Part shown: positions 1 to 14,354 of the stretch, piece after piece
Layout of the letters: every line of letters starts with the position of its first letter
Numbering within the stretch: position 1 is the first letter of the stretch
From: Xenopus tropicalis
Taxonomy: Eukaryota > Chordata > Amphibia > Anura > Pipidae
Assembly (NCBI RefSeq): GCF_000004195.4
Contig: NC_030681.2
Location: 87,482,181-87,546,180, forward strand
Reading direction: 5' to 3'
DNA: 64,000 nucleotides
Notes under the pieces: model-generated
Database searches by the model: none
The model's input: only the letters and a program-made list of their open reading frames with translations
Told to the model about the DNA's origin: nothing
Translations under genes and position numbers: made by a program

Positions 1-556
1 TGTTAAGTGATAACGACCTTTTGTGAATCAGCCCCCTTATTTTTACATATTTTGTATAATAAACTGACTTACAGCATATGTTGGACTGTTCAAAACAGCC
101 CTAGCATTTTAAGTACAAATAATAAGCCCAAACAGCCCTCCCACTGGTCTGATAAATAGTGACTGTCAATGTCATGTTACAGCAACCCCTCTGGCAATTG
201 CCAGAATCTAGAGAATGCCAAACTGGGCCTTATATGTAAATAACCAATGTAATCTATCTATCTATCTATCTATTCACCAGATCACAGAGAAATGTTACAT
301 CACTTAACACAGATACTCACAAGCACAAACAAACTGCCCAAAGCCTAGTCATTTTAGGCTCATCTACCAGACTTTGGCATGCTACAAACTGCTCCAATAG
401 TTACGTGGTGGGGTTAAACACACTGGGAAGATAACTAAATGCTCTCAGCAGAAAAATAGAAAAATACAAATTTACTTTATTTACTTTATTCTTTTGCAGA
501 TAGCAAACTACTTATCCCTGTTTCACATTGTTGATATAAGTTGAATATTTTCATAC
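1..556 (-). other. Part of intron 5 of the HUNK-like gene
   Basis: No kinase coding sequence continuing exon 5 is visible here on the minus strand. The stretch is AT-rich with a short (ATCT)n microsatellite at about 251-274. The next exon lies outside the window. Confidence 0.6.
251..274. repeat. (ATCT)n microsatellite
   Basis: About six tetranucleotide units, read directly. Confidence 0.9.
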
Positions 557-684
557 CTGCAGAAATATCAGGTGGGATGGGACTTATTTCTCCATTTACC
601 ATTTTTTGGTGAAGATGTTTAATATTGAATGGCTCCACAGTGAATGGTAGTGTTCCAGTTAGCATTGCAAACATACTGACCCCT
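557..684 (-). CDS. hunk: HUNK-like kinase, coding exon 5 (residues 242-284)
   Basis: A 128-nt exon coding the kinase C-lobe: acceptor TTTTAG|A, then GVSMFAMLTGTLPFTVEPF (243-261), a stretch very close to HUNK (GV.MYAMLTGTLPFTVEPF), then NIKHLHQKMVNGEISPIPPDISA. The donor GCAG|GTATGA leaves one nucleotide for the next codon. The assembled exons give 284 codons plus one nucleotide with consistent phases throughout. The remaining C-lobe and the long HUNK C-terminal tail are not in bases 1-556 and must lie to the left of the window. The chance continuation of the open frame into the intron (to about 486) is not coding. Confidence 0.9.
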
Positions 685-3991
<3,307 letters not shown>

Positions 3992-4047
3992 CAACAATTT
4001 TAATGTTGCTATTTTCATCCAGTAGAAAGTTTTCAATTTTGAGATCT
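3992..4047 (-). CDS. hunk: HUNK-like kinase, coding exon 3 (residues 177-196)
   Basis: A 56-nt exon too short to stand out as an ORF, found by following the splice phase. The acceptor CTACAG precedes A|GATCTC. It completes Arg177 and reads DLKIENFLLDENSNIKIV (178-195), that is the catalytic loop with Asp178, Lys180 and Asn183 followed by the beta strands before DFG. The donor is GTTG|GTAAGT. One nucleotide (G) remains for the DFG Asp, which exon 4 completes. Phases match on both sides (2 in, 1 out). The catalytic residues are all retained, so this copy looks like a competent kinase rather than a pseudokinase at this step. Confidence 0.88.
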
Positions 4048-5251
4048 CTGTAGATAAAAAAAACAAATACAAGATAAATGTACGGTGCACATGTAGTACA
4101 TTCATGAAAGCTGCCTTTTCTCTCTAGCTTTTTTCCTAATGTTTGTTGTTTATAGGGAGAAGCTATGTTACAGAATCATACTAACACTTGCACTTCGTCA
4201 ATAATCTCAAATTAGATATATATATAGGATGGGAAGGGGTGAAGTTCACAGAAGCTTTAGTAGTCTTGAAATGGCTTCCAGTGTTATCCTGTCTCTCATT
4301 AGGAACTATTTTCCACACTACATCAGCTGGGGTAAAATTACTGGCAAATCAGAGTAAGCAAAGGAACAGCAAGGTGTAATGTACACTCCTCTATATTGGT
4401 TCTGCCTGGTGTTTGTGGACTCTTCATCTTAGACGTTAATGTATAATTAAATATTTGGTTCTGCGATATTCAGAGCATCAATACTATATACAAGATCATG
4501 CCTTGTATTTAGAGGTTATAGCTATACAGGTATATCCTGTATACTCTATGCCTAATATTTGATTATAATCTAATTATACTGGAAAGGGTAGGCCCTCCAG
4601 GCCCGCCTCCTAGAAATTTGTTGAAAGGTTAATGGCTAAAGGTTAATGAAATGCATTAGTTCCATATAATAGACACAGTCTAACTGGAGTTTTGCATAAC
4701 CAATAGGGATGAGCGAATCTGTTCCGTTTCGCCGAAAAATTTGCGAATCTTTCAAAAGATCCGCAAAACGGTGAAAAATTCGCAAAACAGCGAAAATGTT
4801 GTGTGGCAAAAACAATTGTCGCCCGTGGCTATTATTTTGTCGCACGGCTATTGTTTTGTCGTCCGTGGCTATTATTTTGTCGCGCAGCTATTATTTTGAC
4901 AATTTTTGGTTGTGCGGCGAATTTTTCTGCGGCAATTTTTTTCATCCGTTTTGCAAAACAATCCGATGGCGAAACGCGGAAATTCGCCGCGAATCCATGC
5001 CTGGCGAAGCATTTCACCCATCACTAATAACTAACATTATGCCTGCATTAGATACACCTTTTTGCTGCTTTTAGAATTAAATGCATAGTTATTATCTATA
5101 TTATCTATATTACAAACAGTATCTAAAAGTAAAAATATTGACCAAAACCCAATAAAGCTTGCACCATGGTGAAAATGAGGTGAAAACACAAGAAAATGAG
5201 AAAAAATGTTGATTTATAAAGACAGATATTTCTTCAATTTATCTAAAATAC
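4048..5251 (-). other. Intron 2 of the HUNK-like gene
   Basis: A 1.2-kb intron. Its only structured content is the 323-bp hAT MITE listed at 4704-5026. The short open frames there come from the MITE's internal tandem units. Confidence 0.8.
4704..5026. mobile_element. hAT-type MITE with internal minisatellite, in intron 2
   Basis: Terminal inverted repeats (TIRs) TAGGGATGAGCGAA and TTCACCCATCACTA (imperfect) are flanked by an 8-bp TSD, ATAACCAA (4696-4703) and ATAACTAA (5027-5034), one mismatch. The 8-bp TSD and short TIRs indicate hAT. The interior (about 4815-4900) has about four 19-21-nt units around TGGCTATTATTTTGTCG. It is the same family as the copy at 63499-63886, in opposite orientation. 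Confidence 0.85.
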
Positions 5252-5544
5252 CTGTGAACAATTCCATGGCGGTGCAAATGCTCCACAGCAGAAAGTAGCT
5301 GCCGAATATATCGCCTTACATCTCTTTCTTCCAGTTTTTTTTTGTCACATATCCTGTCCATGAGGTCCCCTCCCAAGCACAGCTCCATCACCATATAGTA
5401 AGAATTTTCAGTCTCCAGAGTTTCATAAAGCTGAACTATACTGGGATGTTTAATCATCTGATGTATCCGGGGTTCCCTTTTCATGTTTTTTAAAACATAG
5501 GAATCTTGTTTTGCTTTCTTTTTATCGATGACTTTCATGGCTAC
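5252..5544 (-). CDS. hunk: HUNK-like kinase, coding exon 2 (residues 80-177)
   Basis: Encodes most of the kinase N-lobe and the start of the C-lobe. VAMK at 80-83 supplies the ATP-anchoring Lys83, and the following helix carries a candidate C-helix Glu at 103 (KREPRIHQMI). A HUNK-like hinge region follows (ETENSYYMVMELCLGGDLM, about 123-141), then the helix leading to the catalytic loop (RRYIRQLLSAVEHLHRHGIVHR, 156-177). The acceptor is TTCTAG|GTAGCC and the donor CACAG|GTATTT. The exon is 293 nt and ends in phase 2, so the HRD Arg codon is completed by exon 3. The stretch reads as intact coding sequence with conservative changes relative to HUNK. Intron 1 upstream is about 4.0 kb. Confidence 0.9.
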
Positions 5545-8500
5545 CTAGAACAAAGAAAACATGTTAAGGTCTAAAAGTAATTTACTGATGTTTTAAGAAT
5601 ACATTTTAAATGTCTTTTAATATGAAAAACGAATGCAATGTTTAAATGGTAAAAGTGCAGCTGAAATATAGTTACAGGTAGTCCCTCATTTTCTTCTTAA
5701 TGTTGAGTTTTCTTGATCAGGTGCATTAACCCATAGCACTCAATAAGATATTTGCTTTTAAACAGGTGACCAATTAATGATTCCTGTTTATTAGTTTTTA
5801 TTGATTTTTAGACCTGTAATCATCTATTTGCCTTTTTACATAACCTCTATAAACTAGTAAACAAAGAGAGACCCTGACATAAACATGCAGTGAATGTGAG
5901 ACAGTTTGCTAGATGTGCACAGTTACTGAAAGAATATTACAGAGTGAGTGGCTCTATATCTAGGTCTGGGGCGAGGAACAAATTCTCAGAAAGTGATTTT
6001 TCTATGCACATAACACAGTCGACAACTTTGATCATTACACCACACTGCCCAATGCCTGTTACTCAATAATGGCAAAAAGTCACAATAAATGGTAAAACCA
6101 CTAAAGTTATTCACATACCACTTGTGCACAAACCACTGCCATTAATTTAACTCTACAGTGCTGCCTAACGTATAGTAGGAACAGATTGTGTGGCTAATTT
6201 ATGGAGCTCACTAAGGCATAATACAGTGGAGTTCAATTAGGAAATGGCTGTAAAACCCTTTGCTGGACAATGACATCAGTCTGGTTTCTTGAGGCAGTAG
6301 GTCACTGCAGTATTAATGCTATGTAGCGGAGTGGTAAACCAATACTTCTGGCCATACAACTGACATCATTTTGCATGAGTCATAAACTGGGGTCTTCTCT
6401 TATATTAGTCCTTTGTTCATTTTTTAGCATCATTTTGTGTTAACAGTTGCACCTATAGCATAACCCATAGCAATCAATCACATATTTATTTTTCAAACAG
6501 CTGACCAGTAAATACTACCTGCTGATTGGTTGTAATGGGTTTAGAAATTTCCACCTCACCAATGCACAAATTCAAACAGTATTATGTAAACATATCTTCA
6601 ACCTGCCCCCTTATTCCTGGCATATCCATGAATTCCATGTGATGGTTGGATTAGGGTTATGGAGTGACCTGTACGGATGGAGGCCTGACCAAAATATTCC
6701 AGATTTCCATTTAGGAACATTGATAGATATAATTAAGATCTCATTCACACAATGTTTTGCTTTTGCAGTTGGTTCAATATGATTCAGTTCACACAGACCA
6801 AGAAGAATCAGCCCATCCTGTAAAATCAGTCATCTCATAATGGGAACTGGAATGATGCGTAAAGCACCACTTGCAATTTTGGTGTACCATCCAATTCTCC
6901 AGTACAATACTGTGTGATTTCAGTTAGAATGACAAACATTGACTTGACTGGCCAAATCAAGGCTTTGTCGCAGCCTTGATTGGGAAAATCAGGCCATAAG
7001 CATGGAATAATAGATAATAAATAATGTTAATGAAAGTAAGCAGTAGAAACAAAAATGCTGCAATTTTTTATTGCAAGTCAGAGCCATCAGTTAAATATCA
7101 CCCATTGTGATTGCCAAATCATTACAAAGCAACGTGGAGCATACGAGGATGCTTAATTTATGTTACAAGTGATTACTATTTGAATAAAGCATTTCTCCAA
7201 CCTGATCACAACGTGGTTAACACATAACTGTCCTGGAAAAAACTTCAGGAGGATATAATGCATAATATAATTGGGGTAAAAGCAACCCTGGGACAGAAAG
7301 ACTCAGGAATGAGAACTTGTTAGAGAGAGGTTTAGACAGATAAAAGTATAACCAAGTGCATTGCAAAATGCTGTTTACTTCCAGTGTACACAGGGCTCTG
7401 AGGTAGGATGTGTAAAAACCACTGTGTGGGGCACTTATCTATAGATAATTAGTTGGTGGCAAAATTTCGTTAACATTTAACTAATAGCTCTAACTAGATG
7501 TTACATAATACATAGGTGCAATCAATATCTTAGTACTCAGCGCATCATGCCTCTTTTCCTATGGGCAAGGCTCTTACCCTACTGTACTTTTACCCACTTT
7601 AGGGGGATTCTTGTACTCTATCATCTCAAGGACCTCTTGCTAGGTGCCACCAGGATAGTAACTCACGCTCACTTTATACTAGTCCTACAACTGCTCGCTT
7701 TACACAGCACTTACTTGTATCTCGATTAGTTTCCTTACCATGCAACTTTTAAATCTTCCCAATAAATGCACATCTTCGGCCAAGTTTATTCACAGACTTC
7801 CTAATGCTTATGCAGCAGATTTCTAAAATCACATCTTTGTGTCTTTATTGTATTTACCGCCATGATCTTTATGACCACTCACCTATATTGCCTTCCTAAA
7901 TCAGCTTATACGGTAACAACTTTTTATCTTACATATACTGTACATTCTACCCTTATATAAGAGGCAATGGCAGGCTGAGTTTTTATGTTCTGTCTTGGTT
8001 TGTCTAAATGTCAGTTTTTGTATAACACCGTAGTGTAAAGTAGAGTGGATATGTGGCAGCTATGCATCTAAAATTGTATTGGTATCTTTAACAAAAATCA
8101 GAACTGAAATATACAATATATTATAATGACACTGCTAAAAATTATTATACTAGAAAACACAAAATTAGTGAATACATTTGGAAGGATCTGTTTTTTTTTT
8201 AATAGGTAATGTTTTATTGTTCTTTTAACGAAATACATCAAATAAAAAAACAAAACAAAAGAACAAAATTAACATAAGAGAAGTAAAACAGAATACCGGT
8301 CTGCGGTGAAATTAAGTACATGTTTGGTTTTGGTGATATTTACAGTTTGATTGTGGCCGTAATAAAGTAATAAAGTAAATCTGGTTGGTACGACTGTGAC
8401 TGTGATTGCAATTATTCAGCTTCTATTCAATTATAGTAGGTCTTATAGGTCTTATAGTAGGTGATATAGCAGTATTAGAGTTAGGCAGTTACTACGCCAA

Positions 8501-9578
8501 GGGTCTGCTTAGGAGATTAAGGTCATCAGTATATGCTGGATGGGGCGTCACCTTTTACATCAAGGAGCCTTGTCCACCTAGACCTGCCTCCCACCATGGG
8601 AACCTCTGGTTAATAGGGTGAGCTTAATGAGGGGCAGGGTTTGATTTATACAAGGATCTGTTTTAGTGAATTTTCTGAGAACTGGTGGTACAGATATTAC
8701 ACATATGCATAGGTCTGGTTAAAAATCCACATCTTTTCTAACTCACATTTGTGTGGCTTAACTGTGCACTGTGTTGATCTGAGACTATTATTTACATAAG
8801 CTGCTGAAGCCCCCAGACCCCTAAGTAAAAATGATTTCTTGCCCTACCCCAAGCAACTGCCCTCCATTTAGCAGAAGCATACTGTGGCATAGGTACCCAG
8901 GTACCCAAGTCCTTTATGAACCCTACAACTCCTGAACCCCCAACTGTGGGGTCTGCCCCCTCTATTGTTACACCACTGTATAAAGTCAAGTTCCTAAGGT
9001 TAATAGCTTTGACTTTGATGGCTGCTATTGTAATTGTTAATGTCAGCGGACAATGAGATATCAGTTAACAGCTGCAATCCTACACGAGATAGCCTCAGTG
9101 GCAGGATTTCCCTGTCAAGTGATTTTAAGAGAAATACCACTAGGAAATTTTTCATGGTTGCACATTAGTATAGATAATTTGTGCAGCCTGTTGAGCATTA
9201 TCATTTCAATACAATTGAGTAAGCAATAAAAAAACAATTACCATAACCCCAGACTTAAAAATCCATATTGGGTAATAGTTAGTTACAGTAACCAATATTT
9301 TACTTAAACACAGTCATCTAAATAAATATTATTTTCTAAACATGTTCCTATTTGTCTATGGCTCATAATGTATATCAGATAAATACCCACTGAATTGCCC
9401 AAGGTTTTTCAATATTCCTTGGTACATTTAGGCAGTCAGTACCTACTGAAGGGCTATTCTGTCCCCCAAATAAACTTCATGTAATGCACTATACCTATAT
9501 TTCTCTTATCATTACATGTTGGAATTGTGTGTGAGACTTCAGGAAGTTGTTCCTAAAGTCTTAGGGTCCCTAGGGTAC
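5545..9578 (-). other. Intron 1 of the HUNK-like gene
   Basis: A 4.0-kb AT-rich intron with no recognised exon. It holds diverged copies of a frog repeat containing AACCCATAGC (about 5715-5810 and 6455-6560, also at 47605-47690). It also holds a repeat near 8800-8985 that ends CCACTGT and whose right end resembles the hAT MITE at 10285. The segment 8540-8640 repeats a CAAGGAGCCTTGTCC motif also seen near 2589. Confidence 0.7.
5715..5810. repeat. Interspersed repeat, AACCCATAGC family, copy 1
   Basis: Shares an ordered set of words (TTAACCCATAGC, AATAAGAT, ACAGGTGACCA) with 6455-6560 and 47605-47690. The third copy also ends in the inverted word GCTATGGGTTA, so the family has palindromic ends. 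The boundaries are approximate. Confidence 0.6.
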
Positions 9579-9815
9579 CTTTTGTCCAGTGGGAATATGG
9601 AGTCCTTCCATCACTTTTGCAAAGGATCCTTTGTTGATCATTTTCCCAACCAAGTAGTTTCCAACTCGTTTAGTATGAGGGAAATTTTTCACAGACTCCT
9701 GCGGCATCTTGGAAAAGCAAGCTATTATCTGTATTTCCTTGCTCTGACTTTCCCATTGTGGTAATACTGTATCCAAGTTACCGTCGTTCAATCCTTCACT
9801 GGTAACTGCAGGCAT
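9579..9815 (-). CDS. hunk: HUNK-like kinase, coding exon 1 (residues 1-79)
   Basis: First coding exon of a HUNK/MAK-V-type Ser/Thr kinase of the AMPK-related family. I start at the ATG at 9815-9813: the frame opens just after an in-frame TAG (9842-9840), position -3 is A, and the protein then begins MPA as I recall for mammalian HUNK. The exon gives a variable N-terminus, then KRVGNYLVG (residues 49-57) and the nucleotide loop GKMINKGSFAKV (57-68), where the first loop Gly of the usual GxGxxG/A pattern is Asn61. It ends after TGQK (79) at a GT donor (AAAAG|GTACCC), in phase 0. The next exon supplies VAMK. About 70% similarity to HUNK is my estimate from memory, so a HUNK paralogue is possible. 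The surroundings are AT-rich, with no CpG-island-like promoter. Confidence 0.85.
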
Positions 9816-9839
9816 CTTTAACTCAGATTGACTAGGCAA

Positions 9840-10067
9840 CTAATTCATTATCCATGTCAAAGAAGAACATGTTTCTGTTTGTAGTAGTTCTGCGAAGCAT
9901 ATCAGGCCTATATCAAAGAACACAGACATTTCTACACTCCTGAATACAGCCATGTAGATTTGCTCAAGCAGATCGGAGCTGTAGATTATTAGCCAAACCT
10001 GATACATGGTGTCAATTAACGCTGTGATGCTGCCTGTTGCAAAGACACCTAACACCAACATTAACAT
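9840..10067 (-). other. Possible upstream ORF before the HUNK-like ATG
   Basis: An ATG at 10067-10065 opens a 75-codon frame ending at TAG 9842-9840, 24 nt before the kinase ATG and in the same frame. It would be a uORF only if transcription starts above 10067, which the sequence cannot show. The peptide begins with a hydrophobic stretch (MLMLVLGVFATG) but resembles nothing I know. Confidence 0.25.
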
Positions 10068-10284
10068 AGAATGAACTGTGCTTTTTCACATAGTACAAGG
10101 TAAAGAGGACCAAATGTTAAGTGCATTGGCAGGTGACACCAATCAGCTAAATTAGATACCATCGTTATTTGTTTAAAAAACAAACATAAAAGTATAAAAG
10201 CTCTTGTGAAACATATGAAGTGTTTAGAATATATCAGAGAGATTGGCTTTATATATCAAGAGATTGGCTTTATATGGCTGGTAA

Positions 10285-10450
10285 CAGTGGTGTACCTTTG
10301 CAGGCCTGGACCCCATGTTCCCTTTACCCCACCTGAAATCGTAGTCACCCACAACCTCCACCACCACAATTGCAGGCTGTCTGTATAGAGGAAGCAGACC
10401 TGGGCTCCTCCACAGGTGCAGGCTCTGCTTTTTCTATTGTTACGCCACTG
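10285..10450. mobile_element. hAT-type MITE, 166 bp
   Basis: The ends are CAGTGGTGTACC and GTTACGCCACTG. The flanking 8-mers are GCTGGTAA (10277-10284) and GCTGATAA (10451-10458), 7 of 8 identical. CAG...CTG termini and an 8-bp TSD are hAT hallmarks. It lies about 0.5 kb upstream of the HUNK-like ATG. Confidence 0.8.
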
Positions 10451-11150
10451 GCTGATAAGCTTTAATACTCTATGGTCACACAGTATAACTATAATTCTAA
10501 TTTATGTTTACGTCCAAAAACTAACTACATTCTTTAATTTTTTTGCAATCTATTTTCAAGAAAACATACATCACTGTAGCTGGAACACTTAAACCAGCTA
10601 GAGTTTTATTGTATGAATTAAATAAAATGCACATTCCCTCATCCAGCGGCCTTAATTGACATGTATTTTTAAGGGTTTGGATTTTGTTTGGTCAGGCACT
10701 TGGATTTGACTGGGGAGTCTGAATTCAGCCAACAAAAAAAAGGTTCTGATTTGTCTGAATCCCAATTCAATTCTGGGATTAGGCGCATCCCTCATTTTTT
10801 TTAGTAAGGCATTGTTGTCCAAATTTTGGAAAAGTCTGGAAAACTCCAGGTCCCAAGTGTTCCAGATAATAGCTCTTATATATGTATTTCTTTGTTTCTT
10901 TTTGTACTGCTGATTCCAACTCTTGGAAAAATGTTTCAAGCATTGGCTCTCCTCCAGTCAAGTCTCCATTTCCAAAGTCTTGCATGTTTCTTTACAAGTT
11001 TGTTAGAAAGCTACTACATTGGTTAAATAGTCACCAAGCTTTTTTTGGCATATTACCCTGTACAGCAACATCCTAATTATGTATAAGTTAGACTTCACAA
11101 TTTTTTAGGGACAATTGGGGGTGCATGTTTATTATTCCTGAATTTACATA

Positions 11151-11643
11151 GGGGCACATTTACTAACCCACGAACGGGCCGAATGCGTCCGATTGCGTTT
11201 TTTTCGTAATGATCGGTATTTTGCGATTTTTTCGGAAAATTATTGCGACTTTTTCATTACTAATACGATTTGTGCGAAAAAACACGAGTTTTTCGTAGCC
11301 ATTCCGAAAGTTGCGCAAAATCTGGCGATTTTTCCGTAGCGTTAAAACTTGCGCGAAACGTCGCACCTTTTAAGTTTTAACGCTACGAAAAAGGCGCAAC
11401 TTTTTGCGCAAGTTTTAACGCTACGAAAAAATCGCCAGATGTTGCGCAACTTTCGGAATGGCTACGAAAAACTCACGTTTTTTCACGCAAATCGTATTGG
11501 TAACGAAAAAGTCGCGACAATTTCCAAAAAGTCGTAAAGACGCCGAAAAAATCACAAAAAATACGAAAAAGTCGCAAAATGTTCGTTTTCAAATCGGAAT
11601 TTTTCCAATTCGGTTCAGATTCGTGTCTTAGTAAATGTGCCCC
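11151..11643. mobile_element. Palindromic PIF/Harbinger-type MITE, 493 bp
   Basis: TIR GGGGCACATTTACTAA at the left and its complement at the right, flanked by ATA on both sides (11148-11150 and 11644-11646), fit a 3-bp TSD of the Harbinger type. The two halves are near-complements: both strands encode a similar peptide (containing FAQVLTLRKNRQ), because the whole element is a foldback centred near 11370. Those open frames are by-products of the palindrome. Confidence 0.8.
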
Positions 11644-11950
11644 ATAGAGTGAACTTGGGAAGCACAAAACATTTGTTTATTCCCTGTAATAGCTACCTTT
11701 AAACTAAATACTCTCAAGCTGCTAAAGGACAATCCACAACTCAGGGCATCCATCTCCCTCTCCCATAGTGCTTTGCCCAGCCTGTCCGCTCTGATTTTGA
11801 GATGAAAAACAGTCAGGTGGGGCACGAGAGAGAAAACCAGATTTAAATGGAAAGCACTGCGTTGAAATCTGATATCTATAGTTTCCTTCTGCTTATTCCT
11901 ATTGCGTGTGTGAGAGACTGCATAAGCCTGTACAAGTGAAAAAGACACAA

Positions 11951-12403
11951 GGGGTCATTTATGAACACAAGTGCATTGTGCAATGTGAATTTCAGTCTGT
12001 AGTATTGTATGTTTTTTTTTTACCTGCACTGCAGCATTCCCATAAAGCCATTCCATTGTGGTCATGAGGAGGCAGTTGATGCAGTTGTGGCCATGTGGTA
12101 ATACACGTGCAGTTGCGCTGAAAATCTTTGACAGGATTTGGTTCTTTTCAGTACCACCAATATGAAGTCATTATGGGAACCCTGGAGGCCTACCCTCACT
12201 GTTGAAGTATTAGTAACAATAGGGTTCCCATGCAAAAAATGTGGAACCACAGGCAGGATAAGGCAGTGGCATCTATCGCAAGTATATGCAAATGCAAGGA
12301 GTGGCTTAAGACACAAGTACCTTCAATGAATAGAAAAAAACTGCACAATAACTGTGCCTAAAGTTTTGTGACCACAGCTGCAGTTTTCCTTGTAAATGAC
12401 CCC
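11951..12403. repeat. MITE-like repeat, GGGGTCATTTA ends
   Basis: Inverted ends GGGGTCATTTATGAAC and TTGTAAATGACCCC enclose about 450 bp. No clean TSD is seen. The ends resemble the Harbinger-type MITEs nearby. Confidence 0.5.
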
Positions 12404-12614
12404 TACAGTCTGGATAAACCTGTGTGAGAGAAAGAGAGATAGACTGAATGTGCTTCTGCTCATCTTTATTCTGCTTCTTTTTTTCACATCTGAATAATGA
12501 TCTTCCTTTTTTTGTTTGTCGCTCTCTTTTGATTGGCTGACTTACCCTTAAATTGTCTTGTAGAATTGTGCTTACAACAGCGCAATACCTAAAAATAAAA
12601 ATGCTACAGGTTTG

Positions 12615-12870
12615 TCCCTGATGGAGACCATACACAGGCTGATTATCCAGACTGAATTTGCAACTTATTGGCCTGTGTATGGTGCCCAGTCAGGGCCTTT
12701 CAGAGAGATAGCTGGCTGAAAATTAGCCAGATCAGCAGAACAGGCTTGAAAATCCCATCATCCTGATGCTGTGCTCATCTGACCAGACTCCATAGGCCCC
12801 GGTGCATAATCAGCCCAGTTTGGCCCAGATCCACTTGTATAACAAGATCTGGCAGTGTATGGGAACCTTA
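12615..12870. repeat. MITE-like repeat with GACCATACAC ends
   Basis: Begins GGAGACCATACACAGGCTG and ends GTGTATGGGAACCTTA, inverted-repeat-like ends shared in style with the repeat at 28036-28302. The boundaries are approximate. Confidence 0.45.
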
Positions 12871-13266
12871 AAGAAGAACTAAAGATTTACTAAAGAAGAA
12901 GGGCATAAATGTTGTACATTATTTTTTTTTTCTATACCAGCCCAAGGCAACCACAGCCATTTAGCAGTGAAGATCTGTAGCTCCGAAGATGCCCTAGAAA
13001 CTCTTCTTTTCTGCTGATTCATTGCACAAGCTCTGTGCAGCTGATACTTACCTGAGCTTAGAAGCTGACGCACAATTTACTGTATATATAGAATATAAAT
13101 GTCACAACATAACTGATTGACTGATTAGTTATTAATACAGATAAATACTTCATGGCAGTACTAAAACCAGTGCAATTTGCATCAGAACTTAAAAATTAGC
13201 CCATGAGCATTAGCTTATATTACAGGCCAACTTCATTTTCTGCTTGATAATTTGTCGGCCCCTAAG

Positions 13267-13270
13267 CTTA
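13267..13270. other. Target-site duplication (left), CTTA
   Basis: CTTA immediately precedes the 5' LTR and recurs at 21576-21579 after the 3' LTR. The uninterrupted repeat copy near 42.13 kb has this motif once. Confidence 0.85.
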
Positions 13271-13965
13271 TGTAGCCATTCTGCTAACATGGCTATTAAA
13301 TAACTGTACAAAGTATAATTCTGTGTATAATCATATTGCTGGGACTTGTAATTCTATTAATCTTCAGCACTGAAACAGTTAATTGCTGAAGACTTTGCTG
13401 GGCTTGCAGGAAGAAGGAAGATTCCTCCCACCAATAGGAGAGCAGCTTTCAGACTGAGAAGTTTGTAGCCAGTGAGAGAAAGACTTACTTCAGGGAGAGG
13501 AGAACTTTCTGGAGCTGTGAGGGGGAGGGCTGGAAGGAGAGAAACGCAGGGGTGTATCCAAGGCGGAGCATGCACAGAGCTGGGCTGTATGGGAGGTGGA
13601 ATCCCTTTTCTCCAGAGTGACCAGTGACTGCCTGCTCTCTTCTGCTTCTTCTGCCTAATACCTGGAGAAACTCTTTATTACTGCAGTGTGAAGGAAGCTG
13701 AGGCAGCAGTGATCGGCTGATAGTGGATCCAGTCTATTGGTATGCTTTATCATCTGCCTATATTGCAGCCCCTGCACACTCACAGGCCCAGTTTTCAGTG
13801 AGTGATTCCTGTGGATAACCAGTACTGTTTTATGTGCCTTGTGGATTACAAGTACTAATATATATGAGCTCCAACTGCCGGCCTTGCTGCTTATACTAAC
13901 ACTGGCCAGTGTTCAGGGAACTTGACTTAAACATAATCTTAATCTGAGTTGATTATATCAGTCTG

Positions 13966-13974
13966 TTTATAAAA
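13966..13974 (+). promoter_or_regulatory. Candidate TATA box in the 5' LTR
   Basis: TTTATAAAA, about 170 nt upstream of the LTR's AATAAA, the usual spacing class for U3 and R. Position and motif only. Confidence 0.45.
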
Positions 13975-14140
13975 GTCTGCTATTTAAAGTACATTCAACA
14001 ATTCATTGTCATTTTCTATTCACTGTTTGCTATTGCATTGCTGATTTAACTTTGTGTTCAGATGCTACAACCTATTTGTTGACACATATCGCTAGTAGAG
14101 AGATTGTTCAGTTTATCTTTGTTAATGGGTCTCCGGATCC

Positions 14141-14146
14141 AATAAA
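14141..14146 (+). promoter_or_regulatory. Polyadenylation signal of the LTR
   Basis: AATAAA in the context CCGGATCCAATAAAAG. The same signal occurs in the 3' LTR at 21449-21454. Confidence 0.6.
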
Positions 14147-14269
14147 AGTGCTTAGCATTATACTGCTGGTTTATGTGTATCACTGGGGGTTGTGGGTGTC
14201 ACCAAAGCACCAAAGGTGGTCGAGAGCAGGACCCATATAACACAGCTACACCTACGGGTGCGCTACACT

Positions 14270-14287
14270 TGGGGGCTCGTCCGGGAT
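14270..14287 (+). other. Primer-binding site, tRNA-Pro type
   Basis: TGGGGGCTCGTCCGGGAT begins two bases after the LTR end. From memory it is identical to the tRNA-Pro primer site of murine leukaemia virus, so reverse transcription is presumably primed by tRNA-Pro. Confidence 0.9.
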
Positions 14288-14354
14288 CCTTGCTCCGCCC
14301 AAATCTCCACCCCTATTTCCCTAGACTAAGTGTTAAAGTGATACAGAAGGCAAA

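Larger units (their letters stand above)
9816..13266. other. Region upstream of the HUNK-like start codon, rich in MITEs
   Basis: About 3.4 kb containing the HUNK-like 5' UTR and promoter side (minus strand) and four MITE-like repeats listed separately (10285, 11151, 11951 and about 12615). No exon, CpG-island-like stretch or obvious TATA box could be supported. The segment nearest the LTR element (about 13220-13266) belongs to an older repeat into which the LTR element inserted. Confidence 0.65.
13271..14267 (+). repeat. 5' LTR of the gypsy element
   Basis: 997 bp, TGTAGCC...GCTACA. Comparison with 20579-21575 (constant offset 7308) shows no difference by eye. A TTTATAAAA at 13966-13974 may act as the TATA box and AATAAA at 14141-14146 as the poly(A) signal, giving a U3-R-U5 order. 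Short open frames inside (for example 13357-13575, minus) are duplicated in the other LTR and are not genes. Confidence 0.95.

Noticed and set aside
9816..9839. Earlier start of the HUNK-like protein at 9839
   Set aside because: The codon there is TTG, not ATG, and lies right after a stop. The ATG at 9815 has a better context and gives the HUNK-like MPA start.
11163..11537. Pair of ORFs with the same peptide on opposite strands
   Set aside because: Direct result of the palindromic MITE, not two genes.
13357..13575. Minus-strand 72-codon ORF, duplicated at 20665-20883
   Set aside because: It lies wholly inside the LTR and is repeated because the LTR is. It has no domain, and LTR function explains the sequence.
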